Shown here piece by piece: positions 1 through 11,927 of a DNA stretch of 64,000 bases (positions within the stretch are counted from its first letter, which is position 1; each line of letters begins with the position of its first letter). This DNA is from Asterias amurensis (Eukaryota > Echinodermata > Asteroidea > Forcipulatida > Asteriidae). The notes beneath the pieces are model-generated. The model saw only the letters and a list, made by a program, of their open reading frames with translations. It made no database searches and was not told the DNA's origin. The position numbers and the translations under genes were made by a program. Where the stretch lies: assembly GCF_032118995.1 (NCBI RefSeq), contig NC_092669.1, forward strand, positions 124,001 through 188,000, written 5' to 3'.

Positions 1-1516
1 CTTGCCGCTAGTTATTCTTGAAAGTTTCAACTTATGGTTTCCACAAAGGTCATAAATCTGTGGGTTCTTCTTTATTAATATTAGCCAGTAGGAAAGATAC
101 TGCATTGATAGTTCTCAGATTATTAAGAGAAAAAACACTTTATAAAAGTGTGTTACATGTAGGTTTTTTGTATCGACTTCCTGTAAAGAAAATTCTTTTT
201 ATGTGATTGTGGATGTCTAGAATGGCCATTTGAATCACAAACAAAACTTTACTAAGTAATTTTATTACATTTGACTCGCACAACTGTATCAGATTCAAAG
301 CAGTTTAGGCCACTATCAATATGGGTTGACCTTCACCGCATGATTCTACCACAATCAATGTCAAGCACAGAGGAATAGATTAAATTAACAACGTGGTCAA
401 TTGTCCAAACAACAAATATTGACTGAAGAAGATAAAGGCAGATAATTTATCAATCTTGAGTGATAGAAAAATCTTCCTCTTTTACATTGTAATGTTTATC
501 TCTTGCTGTCAAGCTATTTCTAATTTCGATTTTGAAACAGTTTAACTTCCTACTTAGTGCGTAGGAGCCGTAACAAAGCAAGTAATCTAAGCTCTTGTGT
601 GTTTTTAAACTGAAGCTGGGCTGCAGCGCTAATGGTGGGGATTTCAAAGCATGCATCTCTAATATCCTTTTTACCAGCTGCAAAGTCTTGATCGAAATTT
701 CCTTTCAAAAACAACTTTTCTGTAGTGAAAATCTGAAGTCTTTTTGCAGCGCAGTTTTCAAAAAAGAAGCATTTTTTTTAGGTTAGATTAGGTTCAAGCA
801 CTGTTAAATTATGCGCAAACAAAGTTGGGAATGTTGGATGCAATTGGTTGCCTTTGTAATTATATTAACCAATCAGGATAACGCATTCTGCTAAAATATG
901 AATATTCATGAGGTCTGAGGAAGATGCTGTATACAAGGGAAGATTAGGCTGTGACCTTTGACCCAGGTAGGCAATAAAAATACAATACAAGAATATACAT
1001 AACTGACATGCACAAAGCATGTCATAGGAATAATGATAAGTTCATTTATTTTTTTAGGGATGTGTGCGCAGGAGATGAAATTGTATTTTTTTTTTAGATA
1101 AAGAAGTGAACCTGATAATCTGAAACTCAATAGTAATCAGAACCATAAGGTACGCCTTGACAAAGCTGTGATTTGTTTGGTTAGGTTAGGTTTTGTATCT
1201 TTTTTTTTTAAATCATTGTTCATTGAAAAATAACTTTAGAAACTATTTGATGAAAAGGTCAAGAAAGTTGTGAAGTTAACAAGTCAATAAAGTCATTGTG
1301 TCAAATTTGGTCTCAGTGGTGAGGTTTCAAGTTATAAGCTTTGAACTTGTTCAGTCTCATTGTGTCATTTAAGATCAACCCAACTCATGGTGTGTTGTTG
1401 TAATAAAATAATCAATCTTTAGTTGGCCTGAAAGAGAATCAAACCCAAAATGTATCAATTTTATAAAAGATGTCTAGAATTTGCCTAAATAATCCTTTGA
1501 TATTTATTTTCTGCAG

Positions 1517-4500
1517 GGTGTACAAGATGACATAGCTATACATGAATTTGAGGCAGCTATGACGGTAACTGAAAATGAATATGAAGACTACGCTCGGACT
1601 GAACCATCTCAACCAGTAACATCGGATGTAGTACGAGGTGATTACAAATCAGTAGAGGTGGATGAATCAACTGGAGGAGGATTGGTAAGTTCAAATAAAT
1701 CATTGCAAACTTTCATTTTGATACTGGCTATAAACTGAATAATTAGTGGTAAACTTGAGGAATGTTTGTAAGAGACTTTCTTGTACATGTAAAAAATAGT
1801 TTGTAAAGTTTTATGATATGGGTTTAAAGATGATCGAGAATATGATCAAAAATGGTACTCATCAGTTGTTACTATGGTAACGCATCACTCATTACTATGG
1901 TATTGCAATTATCATTCATTACTACGGTAACCACAAAGTGTGATTCTTACATCTCTCATATCTTCTTTCATCTTTCATGTTCCTTCTCCATCAAACCTTG
2001 CCTATCAAATGTCTCACAATCGCCCCCTCCCCTTCTACCCCCAAACTCGATCCTTTCTCATCACCACCTTTCATTGCTCTGATCCTCATCTTATCTTTAT
2101 TTTCTCATCTTTGTATCATCCCTCCTGCTCTTCTTCTTCTACCCACCTCTCTTCTCCTCAGTCGTACGAGGTTCTTGCCAATGTACCTCTGACTTATTAT
2201 CAGACCAAGAGGAAGTTGCTCAGAGAGTGGTTCTTTGCGTCGTCTGAACCTTCACAACAACAGGTTCATTCCTGAATCTACTCCCATTGATCTCAATCAT
2301 GATTTAGCCAACTGGTTTCGTTTCCATCCAGTCACATGTCAAACCAAAATTAGTCTGCTCTCTGTACTTGTATTATCATAGATACTTATAACTATAAAAA
2401 GGGAACCAATCCAAGATGGCTACATCAGGATTTGGATCTTACCCGTAGCATACTAGACAGTGTTTCCTTTCATTTCAAATTGTCTTAAAACATTTTACAT
2501 AAATGAAAACAAATAATTTTTTTTTTTTTTTTTTTTTTTTTTACACTTCAACAGAAAGTCAACCTTTTTTTGTTTTACAGTTTAATAGCGTAGTAAATCA
2601 AAGTTGATATTTAAGGAAACACTGCTCTAGTCAGGATACCTCAGTTTTAATAAAGATAATATTTGATTAACCAAGTTGTTATTTCCTCCTCATGCTGCAC
2701 ATTAATTACTACATGAATGTTACGGACCGTTTAGATTGTAAGAAAACCTCTTCATTCAAGGAATGTTTATATTGAATGTTGTTTCTTCCGCTGATTGAAG
2801 CTGTTGCTGAGTCATGTTTGAACAAGTTTTGATTTGTGGCCTTGTTGTCCAACATGAAATGCACCATGTCTTCTTAAATTACATTAGTACAAGGACTAGA
2901 AACATAATGTTCTTGTTTGTTTTACCCCTTGATTTGAGAAATGAATGATTTCAACAAAATTGACCGATTTTCAGAGGGCTTAATTTTTTGAATGGCCCAA
3001 TATGTTTCTGCCTGAGTTCTTGAACTTAACTGTGGGATTATTTGATAACTTCGTTTAAAACAAAAGGTTGTGTTTTATCTGATCAGTGTTTGATGAAACA
3101 GTTCTGTGATAACGGTTTGTTCCAGTGTTACCTTTCTTGTTCTTGCTGCCAACTTGTGCATTTCACTGGTTGTTCTTCTTTTAGAATGATATTCCCCTTC
3201 CTACAAAAGCATGAGCAAGCAGTTTGGCTTTTAGTTATGCTTCTTGCCTCTTGAAATACTTAGTTTGCAGTAAATGTTTTTATTGCAATTTTGATTTATG
3301 CTGGTAATATTCAGAACCATTTGTTATGTGAAAAAGTTGATTGATCCTTAATCACTACAAGAAGCCGTTGATAGAACTAAGAAAAAAGTAAGAAGTTGTG
3401 TTTTGAAGAAGCCAAACATTTATGTTAACCTTGCATGATGTTGTTTACCTAAGCCTGATTTCCATTTCTGTGCTTCCCTTGGAAAAATCAGATGAAGGAT
3501 TTTTTTTTTTAAACCTTATGCAGTAAATCCTTATACTCAATGAAATATTCCTACTGTTTTTCCAAGGAATATTTACCCTGCCTGATATAACTTCCTAATG
3601 ACTTCTGACTTTTAATTTATTTTTAGCTTGGTATGCCAGCCAAGATTTTAATCCCAGATCGTTACATCTCAGAAGAAGATGAAGAAGAATTGATGTTATC
3701 ACCAGAAGAGAAAGAAAGACAAGAGAAACGAGTTGATCGAATTACTAAGATGTTATCAGCTCACAGGTTGGTTTTTAGGTTTCTTATATAACTGTAGGTC
3801 TGTGTTGGGATGAATGTATTGGGGTAGTGTTATGGACAGTTTAGGATGATGTGTGTGAGGGTGTATGTTTAACTAAGAGGTTCGCGGTAGCACCACAGTT
3901 TAGGATGATGTGTGTGGGGGTTTATGTTTAACTAAGAGGTTCGCGGTAGCACCACAGTTTAGGATGATGTGTGTGGGGGTTTATGTTTAACTAAGAGGTT
4001 CGCGGTAGCACCACAGTTTAGGATGATGTGTGTGGGGGTTTATGTTTAACTAAGAGGTTCGCGGTAGCACCACAGTTTAGGATGATGTGTGTGGGGGTTT
4101 ATGTTTAACTAAGAGGTTCGCGGTAGCACCACAGTTTAGGATGATGTGTGTGGAGGTTTATGTTTAACTAAGAGGTTCGCGGTAGCACCACAGTTTAGGA
4201 TGATATGTGTGGGGGTTTATGTTTAACTAAGAGGTTCGCGGTAGCACCACAGTTTAGGATGATGTGTGTGGGGGTTTATGTTTAACTAAGAGGTTCGCGG
4301 TAGCACCACAGTTTAGGATGATGTGTGTGGGGGTTTATGTTTAACTAAGAGGTTCGCGGTAGCACCACAGTTTAGGATGATATGTGTGGGGGTTTATGTT
4401 TAACTAAGAGGTTCGCGGTAGCATCACAGTTTAGGATGATGTGTGTGATGGTGTAGGTGTATTTTTAACTAAGAGGTTCGCGGTAGCACCATGTGAATAT

Positions 4501-7500
4501 CTCTTTTGAGAAGTGTTGGTTCTGAAAAGAACTGGTGATTAACAACTCAAGGTTTGGATCAGTATGCTCTGATTGTCTACAGGAGAAATGGAGGGCGTAT
4601 GTTTGGATGTTTTAAGGTGTGCTTCAGGGATTGTTAGGGCATGTGTAGTTAAATGAATGACAGGTATTTCAGTAAAGGGAATGTTATTTTTGTCCATGAT
4701 GTCATCGGAGTGTAACTCTGTCTCTGTGGGATTATTTTTGTAACATTTTGTACCCATCATTAGTCTCAGTTTTGTTGTGTGTTTTGTAAACGATTCTTTG
4801 CCTTGAAAGAATTGTTGCTTATTATTTCTTTTTCTTCTTTCTCTTGGGGTTAATTGTTCATGATTCCACCACTAGTCTGATCGTGGGGGTGTTTGATAAA
4901 ATAACTGCCTCCCGTTTCCAATCATAGTACATGTATTTGCGTTTCTTTGGTCGTCTGTGTTCTAATGCATTTTATCAATGCTTTATCTTTATACTCTATC
5001 CGAACTTGACCAAAACCAAAACCTTGGACCTCTTTAAACCCATCCCCAAAGACTGTCCGATACTGAAGCACCCAATGATAGCGGCGATCAGAGGTGGGTA
5101 CTAGGAATCTGCTGATTGTTCCTTGCTTGAACGGCTCCCAATCATCTCTCATAGGAAGCATGATGTCCACTCAGGGTTCATACACACACAGCTTGGGAAA
5201 GCCAGGAAAATGTGGGAACTGTAACCAATAGATGTGTTTATATCATGGAAAAACAGGAAAATATTGGAGTTTAACCACAAGATGTAAATTTTTCCATGAC
5301 AAGGAAAACCAGGAAATTTTGGAATAGATTGTACAAGGTGTTGGTTTTATTTCAATGCATGACAGAAGAATATGAAATTATTTGTCGTGATTATATTAAA
5401 ATGCTTCAGCTGTTGTGGATGGAGCAGTGACTTTTAAGATTCATAAAAGGGGGGCGGGGCGAGGGAGTAAGCAAAGGGAGTAATTTTGCTGAATACATGA
5501 ACATTGGATTAGGAATCTATAATTTTATTTTATTTGTTTTTATTCTGGAGGAAAGACATGTGTATGAACCCTGCCCTTATAAAATGCATGTGCCCTGCAC
5601 TGTTTGTACTGCTGTGTCAAAGGTCATAAAGTGATGTCAGAGATCATCCATGCATGGTACAGCGCCCTCGCACTGTTTATTTCCTTCGTGCTGAGAAAAG
5701 TGGAAAATGCTAAGTGGGAAGAATTTCTGTTCAGTGGCTTTGGTCCATCGCTATACGCAATCTGTCGCTTCCTATGAATGAAAAGCTGTTCTTTAGTTAT
5801 TTTTGCTTGCAGATTTGCTTTAAGAAAAGTGGAGTTAGTATTTTTTGTTTACCTTCCTTTTGTAATAGTCTGATTTGTTTTTGTTTTGTTTTGAGATATT
5901 TTTTTTTTTTTTTTTTGGTGGGGGGGTGGGGATTCCTTCTAAGAATGATAACTAGTGTATATCTGATCAATTTATTTAGTAAGCCTGTCTCTGGGACAAG
6001 ATCGAGGACAATATTCTTTTAGGGATTTAAAAAGTTGTTTTCCTTTGTTTCCTGCACACTTGAAACCCCTGTGATTTTATTGTTTTGTTTGGTTTTGTTT
6101 GTTGTTTGGTTTGGTTTGGATGTGATGGGCCTTTGATATAAGAGTGAAGGTGGGTTTGTTCATTGTTGTTTGGTTTCTGCACTGTTGGTTTGTTTGTTTG
6201 TTGTGCACCTGTTATTGAGAACCTATTTTACCTGTTTGAAAGTTCCTGTTCAAATAGAAGATTTACTTCAACCAGTATTTTAGGAAACCTAAACCAATCA
6301 TGGGTTTGCTCAGGGTTGTTCCTGGTTTCAGGATTCTCTGAATCGTGTCTTTACATTCTTGAAAGAACCAAAGTAGTGTGACTTGAGTTCAGCAAGACAT
6401 TTGCATAGATGTTCTATAGTTCATAGCAAATTAGAATCCATATCCTAAACTAAATATTAAGTTTCATGCTAAGCTAGCCTCATGCTTGGTGTTCATTAAA
6501 GTCAATCGGTTGCGATCTCCCACAATTCCAATCATTCAAATTCATGTTGCATTGTGGGAAGCTAATAAAAGCATTCCAGAACCTGTCACTGTTTGATTTG
6601 TATTGCAATGTAAGATACATTTATCTTTAGAAACAAAGATCATCGCTGAGTTGAAATCAATACATTATCGCTAGAATGCAGGAACCTGTTGGTTTTCATT
6701 AATAGAGATTTTGTTTTGTCATGAGCGAATAAGATCAAAGTGTGGGTCATGAGAAGGGCCAAGGGGCAGGGTCAGGAAGGGGGGTGGGGGAGGTAAGTAA
6801 ACATCTGAGTTATCATTTACCCCATGGTGCGAGAGTGAAGACAGCAGGATATGCTGATTGGTTGACGGTGTTGCACTAACGTTAAATTAACACACAATGG
6901 AGTAATACCAAACAAAGTTAATATCAACTAATTGAATCAATTCACTGATGTACATGACGTATTTGACTTCACACTGGTTTAGTCCAGCAAGTGTTCATAC
7001 TACATTGCAGAATGTTACATTTAACAAGATGTTTCTCGTAATGCAGTGGATGGGTCCAGGCTGGTATGTAGGTGGTGGCACTTGATCAAACAACAAAATG
7101 ACCAAATTCATAGAGCAATTATACAATGATAACTAATAAAATTGCAGATAAATTTGCCTTAGCCTACCCTAGTACCCAATCTCTCACCCTAATACCCAAA
7201 CTTATACCCTAGTACCCAAACTCATACCCTACCCTAGTACCCAAATACATGCCCTAGAACCCAAACTCGTACCCTAAATGTACCCTACCACTCTAAGTCT
7301 AACCCTACATGTACTCTAGTACCCAAACCCATACCCTAGTACCAAACCCTTACCCTTCCCTAGAACACTCTTACCCTACCCTAGTACCCAAATACATACC
7401 TTACTACCAAACTCATACCATAGTACCCAAACTGTGACCCTACCCTTGACCCAAATTATACCCAACATTGTTACCCATCCTGACTCTCCTAAATGACTCC

Positions 7501-10211
7501 TCCCCCATGAACCCTTCCTTCCACACCTCCTTTTCTCTTGCCTCAGTTCTTCCTACAGTATGTTACACTTTGCTGCTGTATTCCATTGATATTCATTGTG
7601 CTTTTCACTCCCTCCGTGTCATTCCTTACTCCTCCTTGTGACATCAAGTAACCCTTCTCCGTTTCTTCAAGTTACACCCATCACTCCAAACTCATTACAT
7701 CATCTTCCTCTGTACCCAAAGTTATTTCCTCTACCACTTCAAGCGAGACCTTTTTTTGTTGCAACTCATTACATCTCTTCCCTCCATGCCACCCCCAAAT
7801 GAGCCCCTACCCCTCCCCCTTAGCCCCTAATGTCCCCCACCTTGCCATCCTGGATCAAAAACATCTCCTCCCCTTGCCCACTCATGCACCCCTAAATGAG
7901 CCCCCCCCCCCCCCCCACCCAAACGAGCCCCTAATGTCCCCCCTACCATACCACCCTGGATCAAGAACTGACCTCCTCCCCTCGCCCACTCATGCACCCC
8001 AAACAAGTGGCCACCCAAACCCCCCACCTTACCACCCTGGATCAATAACTGACCTCACGGTGTGTTTGAAGCTGATCATGATTGCTGTGTTTCCTCTTTC
8101 TCTCTTGCTCTTTTATCCTTCTCACTTCTACCAACTCCCGATTCGTCGGAGTAGTTTACAAGATTGGCGTCCAAGTGAAATGTAAGTTTCTACTGACACT
8201 CTCTTTCCCATTGGGTCCAATTTCATAGCACTGCTTGGTGATTAACATTCTCCTGCTTACTATAGCAGAAAAATTTGCTAAGCATAAGCGTATTTCACAG
8301 GTTAGCTTGAAACTTAGGCGGCCATCTTGTGCGTTCACCATTGATTTGTGTTGTTACGCCAATACGCCTTAGCACTGTAATACCTTTCTGTACGCTACGC
8401 TTAGCAGCGCTTTAAAATATAGAACCTTGCGCAGTAAGCACATAATTGGCTGTTAAGCGGCTCTATGAAATTGGACCCTGGTCTTAATTATACAAAAGCT
8501 GGATATAGCATTGATCATCAAAAGATGAACTCCAAAGGTTTCCATCATATTACTCCTCTCAAAGACATTGACTAAAGCAAAGTTCATACTTCCTGTGAAT
8601 GCAAAGCGAATTTTGACGTCGCAAGGCTGTGTTTGCTGCAAATGTCTCCGCAGAAGTTGAGCACACCTTTCGTCTTCTGTATTGTTTTGGGGGAGTTTGC
8701 GGCGTCAAAATTTGTATCGCATTAGCAGGAAGTACCTCATGGGCTTTAAGCAAACTAGTGAGTGTAAAAAACAGGAGTATAAACATGGCACCTTATTGGC
8801 TTCATATGATGCAGTATCCAGTTTGTATCATATAGATCAGTGTTTTTACCCCTTGGTCATTTTGGTTTGTGGTGGGCTAATTCATTTATAACTGTTCTAG
8901 AAACCTCACAGTCACTGTAATTTCAGACTTAAGTGATAAGGAATTGTGTTATTCATCCTTTTCTTTTAGCAAATGAAAGAGAAGATTTTATACCCAGTCA
9001 TTTCATCGCTATACTGTGGTATGCCTCAACTGTATAGATTACATTTAGTACTGCAGCTGCAAATTGGTAGTTTGGACATCCAGTAAGAACCAAGAAAGGC
9101 TGCAATGGCTGCAAAATCGCAGCCTATAAATTCCGATTGATCTCAGTTGCATACATACGCTCATTGGCAATACAGGGATCTGTTATAATATATCATGTGT
9201 AGCTAGATCAAGTTGTAGATAGAGTTTGGAAGCTAAGACAATTTTGAGTTCTTGAGATTGGTCAGAAGTATTGTTACAAAAGGAACACAAGTGACAAGAA
9301 GGTTTGTTGTTTGTTTGTATATGTAGACATTATTTAAAAAAGGAAGAACGAGTAAGGAATGACTGATATCAAAAACACGTTTTTTTGGGGGGGGGAGGAA
9401 GACCATCGGATACTTGATAGGAAGATTGGATTAGAATCACAATTACAGTCAAATGTGACAAGGAGGTTTTTAGTTTGTTTGTTTGTTTTTGTTTGTAGGT
9501 TAGAGGACACACACAATGTAGAAGCCTGGATCGGAGGATCTTGTCTGTTATTTCTGCAGTAAGAGGTTACAAAGAAGAAATACACAAAGAAAACCCCTTC
9601 CCTTAAAGAATGCTTTGATTACAAGTGCAACAATTTGAAGATAAAATCCAATTTTCAACTTTCTCATTATCTTCAGCTTGTCTGACTGGGATCAGTCCCA
9701 AGGACATCATGAGTCAACTGAACTTAGGTCCAAACTTGAAGAAGAAAGACAAGCAAGAAAAGAGGTCCTCGCAATAAGACGAGCTTTGGCACAAGAGGTC
9801 AAAGAACAAAGCAAGGTCATGGCAGGTCAGTTGGGTTAAATGTCCAAGTAATATATTTTTACTGTTCTGTGTCTGTGGGATATTGTTGGTGTTTTATTGA
9901 TTCTGTGCAAGTTCTCAATATACATGAACAGATTGTTAAAGACCTACCAATTTCTGTGTTGAGCCATCTGGCCTTTGACAGCCTGTGCTAGGTGTTAAGG
10001 TTCCAATACCCCTCCCCTGCCAATCAAACCTTCTGGCATACTGGGGTGCCAGTAACTAGTAGACCCTTTCTGCACTTTTGTTATTCTTGGGGTTGCTCAG
10101 TTCTGTGGTTCCCTCCCTGATTTAAAGATCAAATATTGAATAATCTTGACAGCTCGTAGCATGAAGATCAGTACTGGAACTCCTCCTCAACAAGTATCAC
10201 TAGCAAGATGA
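1517..10211 (+). CDS. PLEKHA5/6/7-like adaptor protein, 3' end of gene (partial)
   Basis: I see five exons in one consistent frame: 1517-1684, 3627-3766, 8152-8181 (30-nt microexon), 9677-9825 and 10153-10211, ending in TGA. Phases agree (0; 0 to 2; 2 to 2; 2 to 1; 1 to stop), and each junction has AG/GT borders. The 5' exons lie left of the window. Exon 2 encodes RYISEEDEEELMLSPEE followed by a basic KRVDRITKML stretch, and the microexon adds SSLQ. This is the ERYI..EPEEPLSPEE..RKVERIK..LA.SS pattern I know from the C-terminal region of PLEKHA5/PLEKHA7, which are PH/WW-domain adaptors at adherens junctions and microtubules. Exon 4 is a charged helix (RKEVLAIRRALAQEVKEQSK) as in the family tail. 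The PH and WW domains are not in view, so which paralogue this is stays open. The last intron-exon pair gives a short basic C terminus (ARSMKIS). The gene converges on the CH-ankyrin gene with the satellite between them. Confidence 0.68.
1685..3626 (+). other. Intron of the PLEKHA-like gene
   Basis: Apart from the candidate exon at 2162, this stretch holds a run of about 25 T near 2517-2542, a C/T-rich block at 1980-2160, and three spaced near-copies of ATTACTATGGTAA around 1868-1932. I see no other coding signal. Confidence 0.6.
2162..2263 (+). CDS. Candidate cassette or alternative terminal exon of the PLEKHA-like gene
   Basis: A long pyrimidine tract (about 2030-2158) ends in CAG at 2161. 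It is followed by 34 open codons, from SYEVLANVPLTYYQ to SSEPSQQQ, up to CAG/GTTCAT at 2263. The segment is phase 0 on both sides, so it can be inserted between the exons ending at 1684 and starting at 3627 without changing frame. If the weak donor is not used, the frame ends three codons later at TGA, giving an alternative terminus. The composition (KRKLLREWFF) looks coding, but I do not recognise the sequence and the donor is poor. Confidence 0.35.
3837..4490. repeat. 59-bp minisatellite, about 11 copies
   Basis: The unit runs CAGTTTAGGATGATGTGTGT ... TTTAACTAAGAGG ... TTCGCGGTAGCACCA and recurs every 59 bases. Inner copies differ by one or two bases; the first and last copies are the most diverged. 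The array lies in the intron after the 3627-3766 exon. Its last unit runs directly into the histone-type stem-loop segment, so the unit appears to derive from sequence flanking that processing signal. Confidence 0.93.
4490..4537 (-). promoter_or_regulatory. Orphan histone-type 3' stem-loop and downstream element (antisense, intronic)
   Basis: On the minus strand 4533-4518 reads AGTTCTTTTCAGAACC: a stem with the TTTC loop of replication-dependent histone mRNA 3' ends (consensus GGYYCTTTTCAGRRCC), with one mismatch at the first base pair. It is followed by AACACTTCTCAAAAGAGA, which resembles the purine-rich histone downstream element that pairs with U7 snRNA. No histone reading frame precedes it on the minus strand, so it looks like a detached histone-gene 3' flank. 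Whether it acts in antisense RNA cannot be told. Confidence 0.6.
4922..5170 (-). other. Unrecognised open frame, possible gene fragment
   Basis: About 80 codons are open on the minus strand inside an intron of the PLEKHA-like gene. The composition looks protein-like (MRDDWEPFKQGTISRFLV, then RRYHWVLQYRTVFGDGF), with several aromatic residues and no low complexity. The first ATG lies near 5161, and the frame abuts the inverted-repeat element that starts at 5172, so any 5' part may have been cut off. I do not recognise the family. It may be a retrocopy piece, a captured gene fragment in a transposon, or chance. Confidence 0.3.
5172..5583. mobile_element. Inverted-repeat element (MITE-like), CAGGGTTCATACAC ends
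   Basis: Perfect 14-bp terminal inverted repeats, CAGGGTTCATACAC and GTGTATGAACCCTG, bound 412 bp. Inside are repeated CCAGGAAA/TTTTGGAA motifs and no coding capacity. This fits a non-autonomous DNA transposon. It is also the family ending I associate with echinoderm repeats, from memory only. Confidence 0.75.
5584..7149 (+). other. Intron of the PLEKHA-like gene, low-complexity rich
   Basis: It contains T/G-rich runs (5890-5930 with a G run, and 6065-6120 with TTTGG/TTTGTT repeats) and a G-rich patch near 6775-6795. Open frames here are short and low in complexity. No exon consistent with the flanking phases was found. Confidence 0.5.
7150..7480. repeat. Degenerate tandem repeat based on ACCCTAGTACCCAAACTCAT
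   Basis: About 15 imperfect copies of an 18-20-bp unit containing ACCCTA and TACCCAAA are visible. The ACCCTA motif resembles the animal telomere repeat CCCTAA, but the units are longer and irregular, so an ordinary degenerate minisatellite is the better reading. Confidence 0.7.
7481..8050. repeat. C-rich low-complexity region
   Basis: It holds pyrimidine runs and three loose copies of a block containing TACCACCCTGGATCAA (around 7840, 7950 and 8030), plus a run of about 17 C near 7900. The long open frames on both strands here come from this composition. Confidence 0.7.
8212..8479. mobile_element. MITE-like element, GGTCCAATTTCATAG ends
   Basis: Imperfect terminal inverted repeats GGGTCCAATTTCATAGCA and CTCTATGAAATTGGACCC bound about 268 bp of noncoding DNA rich in CTTAGCA/TGCTTAG motifs. 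It starts only 31 bp after the microexon donor. A decayed relative of its end (GAAATTGGGCCCTGG) occurs near 26160. Confidence 0.75.
8583..8735. mobile_element. Short inverted-repeat element, TACTTCCTG ends
   Basis: The left arm TACTTCCTGTGAATGCAAAG ... AATTTTGACG and the right arm CGTCAAAATTTG ... GCATTAGCAGGAAGTA are imperfect reverse complements of about 32 bp. They enclose about 90 bp of noncoding sequence. It fits a decayed MITE. Confidence 0.6.
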
Positions 10212-10268
10212 CAACATCACCATGGCAACATCACCATGGCAACATCACCATGACAACATCACCATGAC
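10195..10268. repeat. 15-bp tandem repeat spanning the PLEKHA-like stop codon
   Basis: About four copies of a 15-base CAACATCACCATGGC-type unit begin just after, and overlap, the TGA at 10209-10211. They lie in the 3' UTR. Confidence 0.85.
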
Positions 10269-11552
10269 TTGAGACTATAAGCTGTGGTTAGCGTCGATTG
10301 TCTGCAACTGTCTAAGCTCGTATGACTGCGGTGATTCTTATACTACTGGCTGAAAGTTTCTGATTCATCGAAGCTGACTCGACAGTTCATGTCATGGTAA
10401 GCGAATTACCATGCGTTACCATGGAAATAGATTTAACAGATATTCAATATAATAACATGTAATAGAGATGAAGCTGGTAACCATAGAGTGGATACCAGCA
10501 TTCTTACGATGATCATACCTCTTATGCCTGCACCGTTTGAAAAAAATGAAGTAACTTTTTATATTAAGTTCCGTGTTGTGAGGTTTTTTTATCATCAATA
10601 ACATTACTGATGAAATTTTAGTTTTATATCACAAGCTATATGAAGATTTAATGGTGTTCATAGAATATTGATACCTTCTTTCTTTTTTTTCTTTTTTAGA
10701 TGAATTGACACTTTTGATTTTTAACCTATTAATAACCTTTGCTAATCTGAAATTTAATTTCTATAAATTGTATTGTTTGTTATCACACTAATAATGTTAT
10801 TGCATTATTTTAAGTTTGGTGTAATTTTTAGTTGTGTGCATATAATCCTTTGTAAAGGAAGGTGTATTTAGCAGAGTTTTATTTTTACATTTTTTCAGAT
10901 GTAAATTCTTAATGTTTCAGAAGTTACAAAAGGCCAGAAATTACAAATACAGAAAGTGTTCACTTGTTGGGAAATACTCAAAAAACAAAAACACATTGCT
11001 TCCAAAGTCAAATCCTCAGCCCAAATCAAATGCAATCAAATGTTTTAGAAGTCGTTTTATTTTTGTGAATTTTAAATTGGTAACGAGGATGCAGTTTGAA
11101 AGTGGCCAGGTTTGATTATTTTGGAGTCAGGTTTGTTATTGACTCGACCTGAACTTTACAACAAATTATAACTTGCCTTTAAATTGTTTGATGCTTGCTG
11201 TGAATATTTAGTAATGAACAGAAATGCAAATTAGCTGAGATTTAGGTTAACCAACATTTATAATTTAGTTTTTGTATTTTCCTCTGTTGGTAAAAAGGAG
11301 AAAATTATTCACTGCAAAGTTTGTATTCAGTTTATTGATATGTCTGATAGTCAGAAGTTTAAAAAAACATGAGGCAAATAGTTGCCCCATTTCAAAAAGA
11401 TCCTTGATTGATGTTTTTTTTTAAACATAGGTTTCTTTTTGGATTGTTTCAGTTTGATTTTAAAGATGTTGTTTGAGCTGAGTTTCATTCATTTCAGAAA
11501 TTTCACCAACTTGAAAATAAGCTTCAAATGAATGGGTTTTTATTGAGGTCTG
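10269..11552 (+). other. 3' UTR or intergenic DNA of the PLEKHA-like gene
   Basis: AT-rich, with no reliable coding frame. It is probably mostly 3' UTR. I could not fix a polyadenylation site. Confidence 0.45.
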
Positions 11553-11927
11553 TTAAAGCCATTGGACTCTTTCGGTAAACAGTGTTGTCCAAGGCCCACA
11601 CTTTGTGTACCACAACTTCTATATCAAATAACAAACCTGTGAAAATTTAGGCTCAATCGGTCATAGGAGTCGGGAGAAAACTACGGAAAAACCCACCCTT
11701 GTTTCCGCGCGTTTCGCCGTGTCATGACATGTGTTTAAAATAAATCCGTAATTCTCGTTAACGAGAATTTATATTGTTTTGCTGTTTTCTAAAAAAGTAA
11801 AGCATTTCATGGAATAATATTTCAAGAGAAGTCTTTCACCATTGCCTTCTGTAACCCCTGTAAGTTATTTGTAAATCTGTGAACTTTTATTTTTCTTTTC
11901 GGAACCGAAAGGGTCCATTGGCTTTAA
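11553..11927. mobile_element. TTAA-ended MITE, family A
   Basis: The 375-bp element begins TTAAAGCCATTGGACTCTTT and ends as its near reverse complement (CCGAAAGGGTCCATTGGCTTTAA), giving 24-bp inverted repeats with TTAA at both tips. TTAA target sites are characteristic of piggyBac-type transposition, so it is probably a non-autonomous piggyBac-like element. The centre is noncoding and nearly unmutated compared with the family as I remember it. Confidence 0.82.

Noticed and set aside
7150-7480. Interstitial telomere repeat
   Set aside because: ACCCTA recurs but within irregular 18-20-bp units, not uniform six-base repeats.
7799-8185. Proline-rich 128-codon protein
   Set aside because: It is C-rich tandem low-complexity DNA read in frame, and its end overlaps the microexon in the correct PLEKHA frame only by chance.
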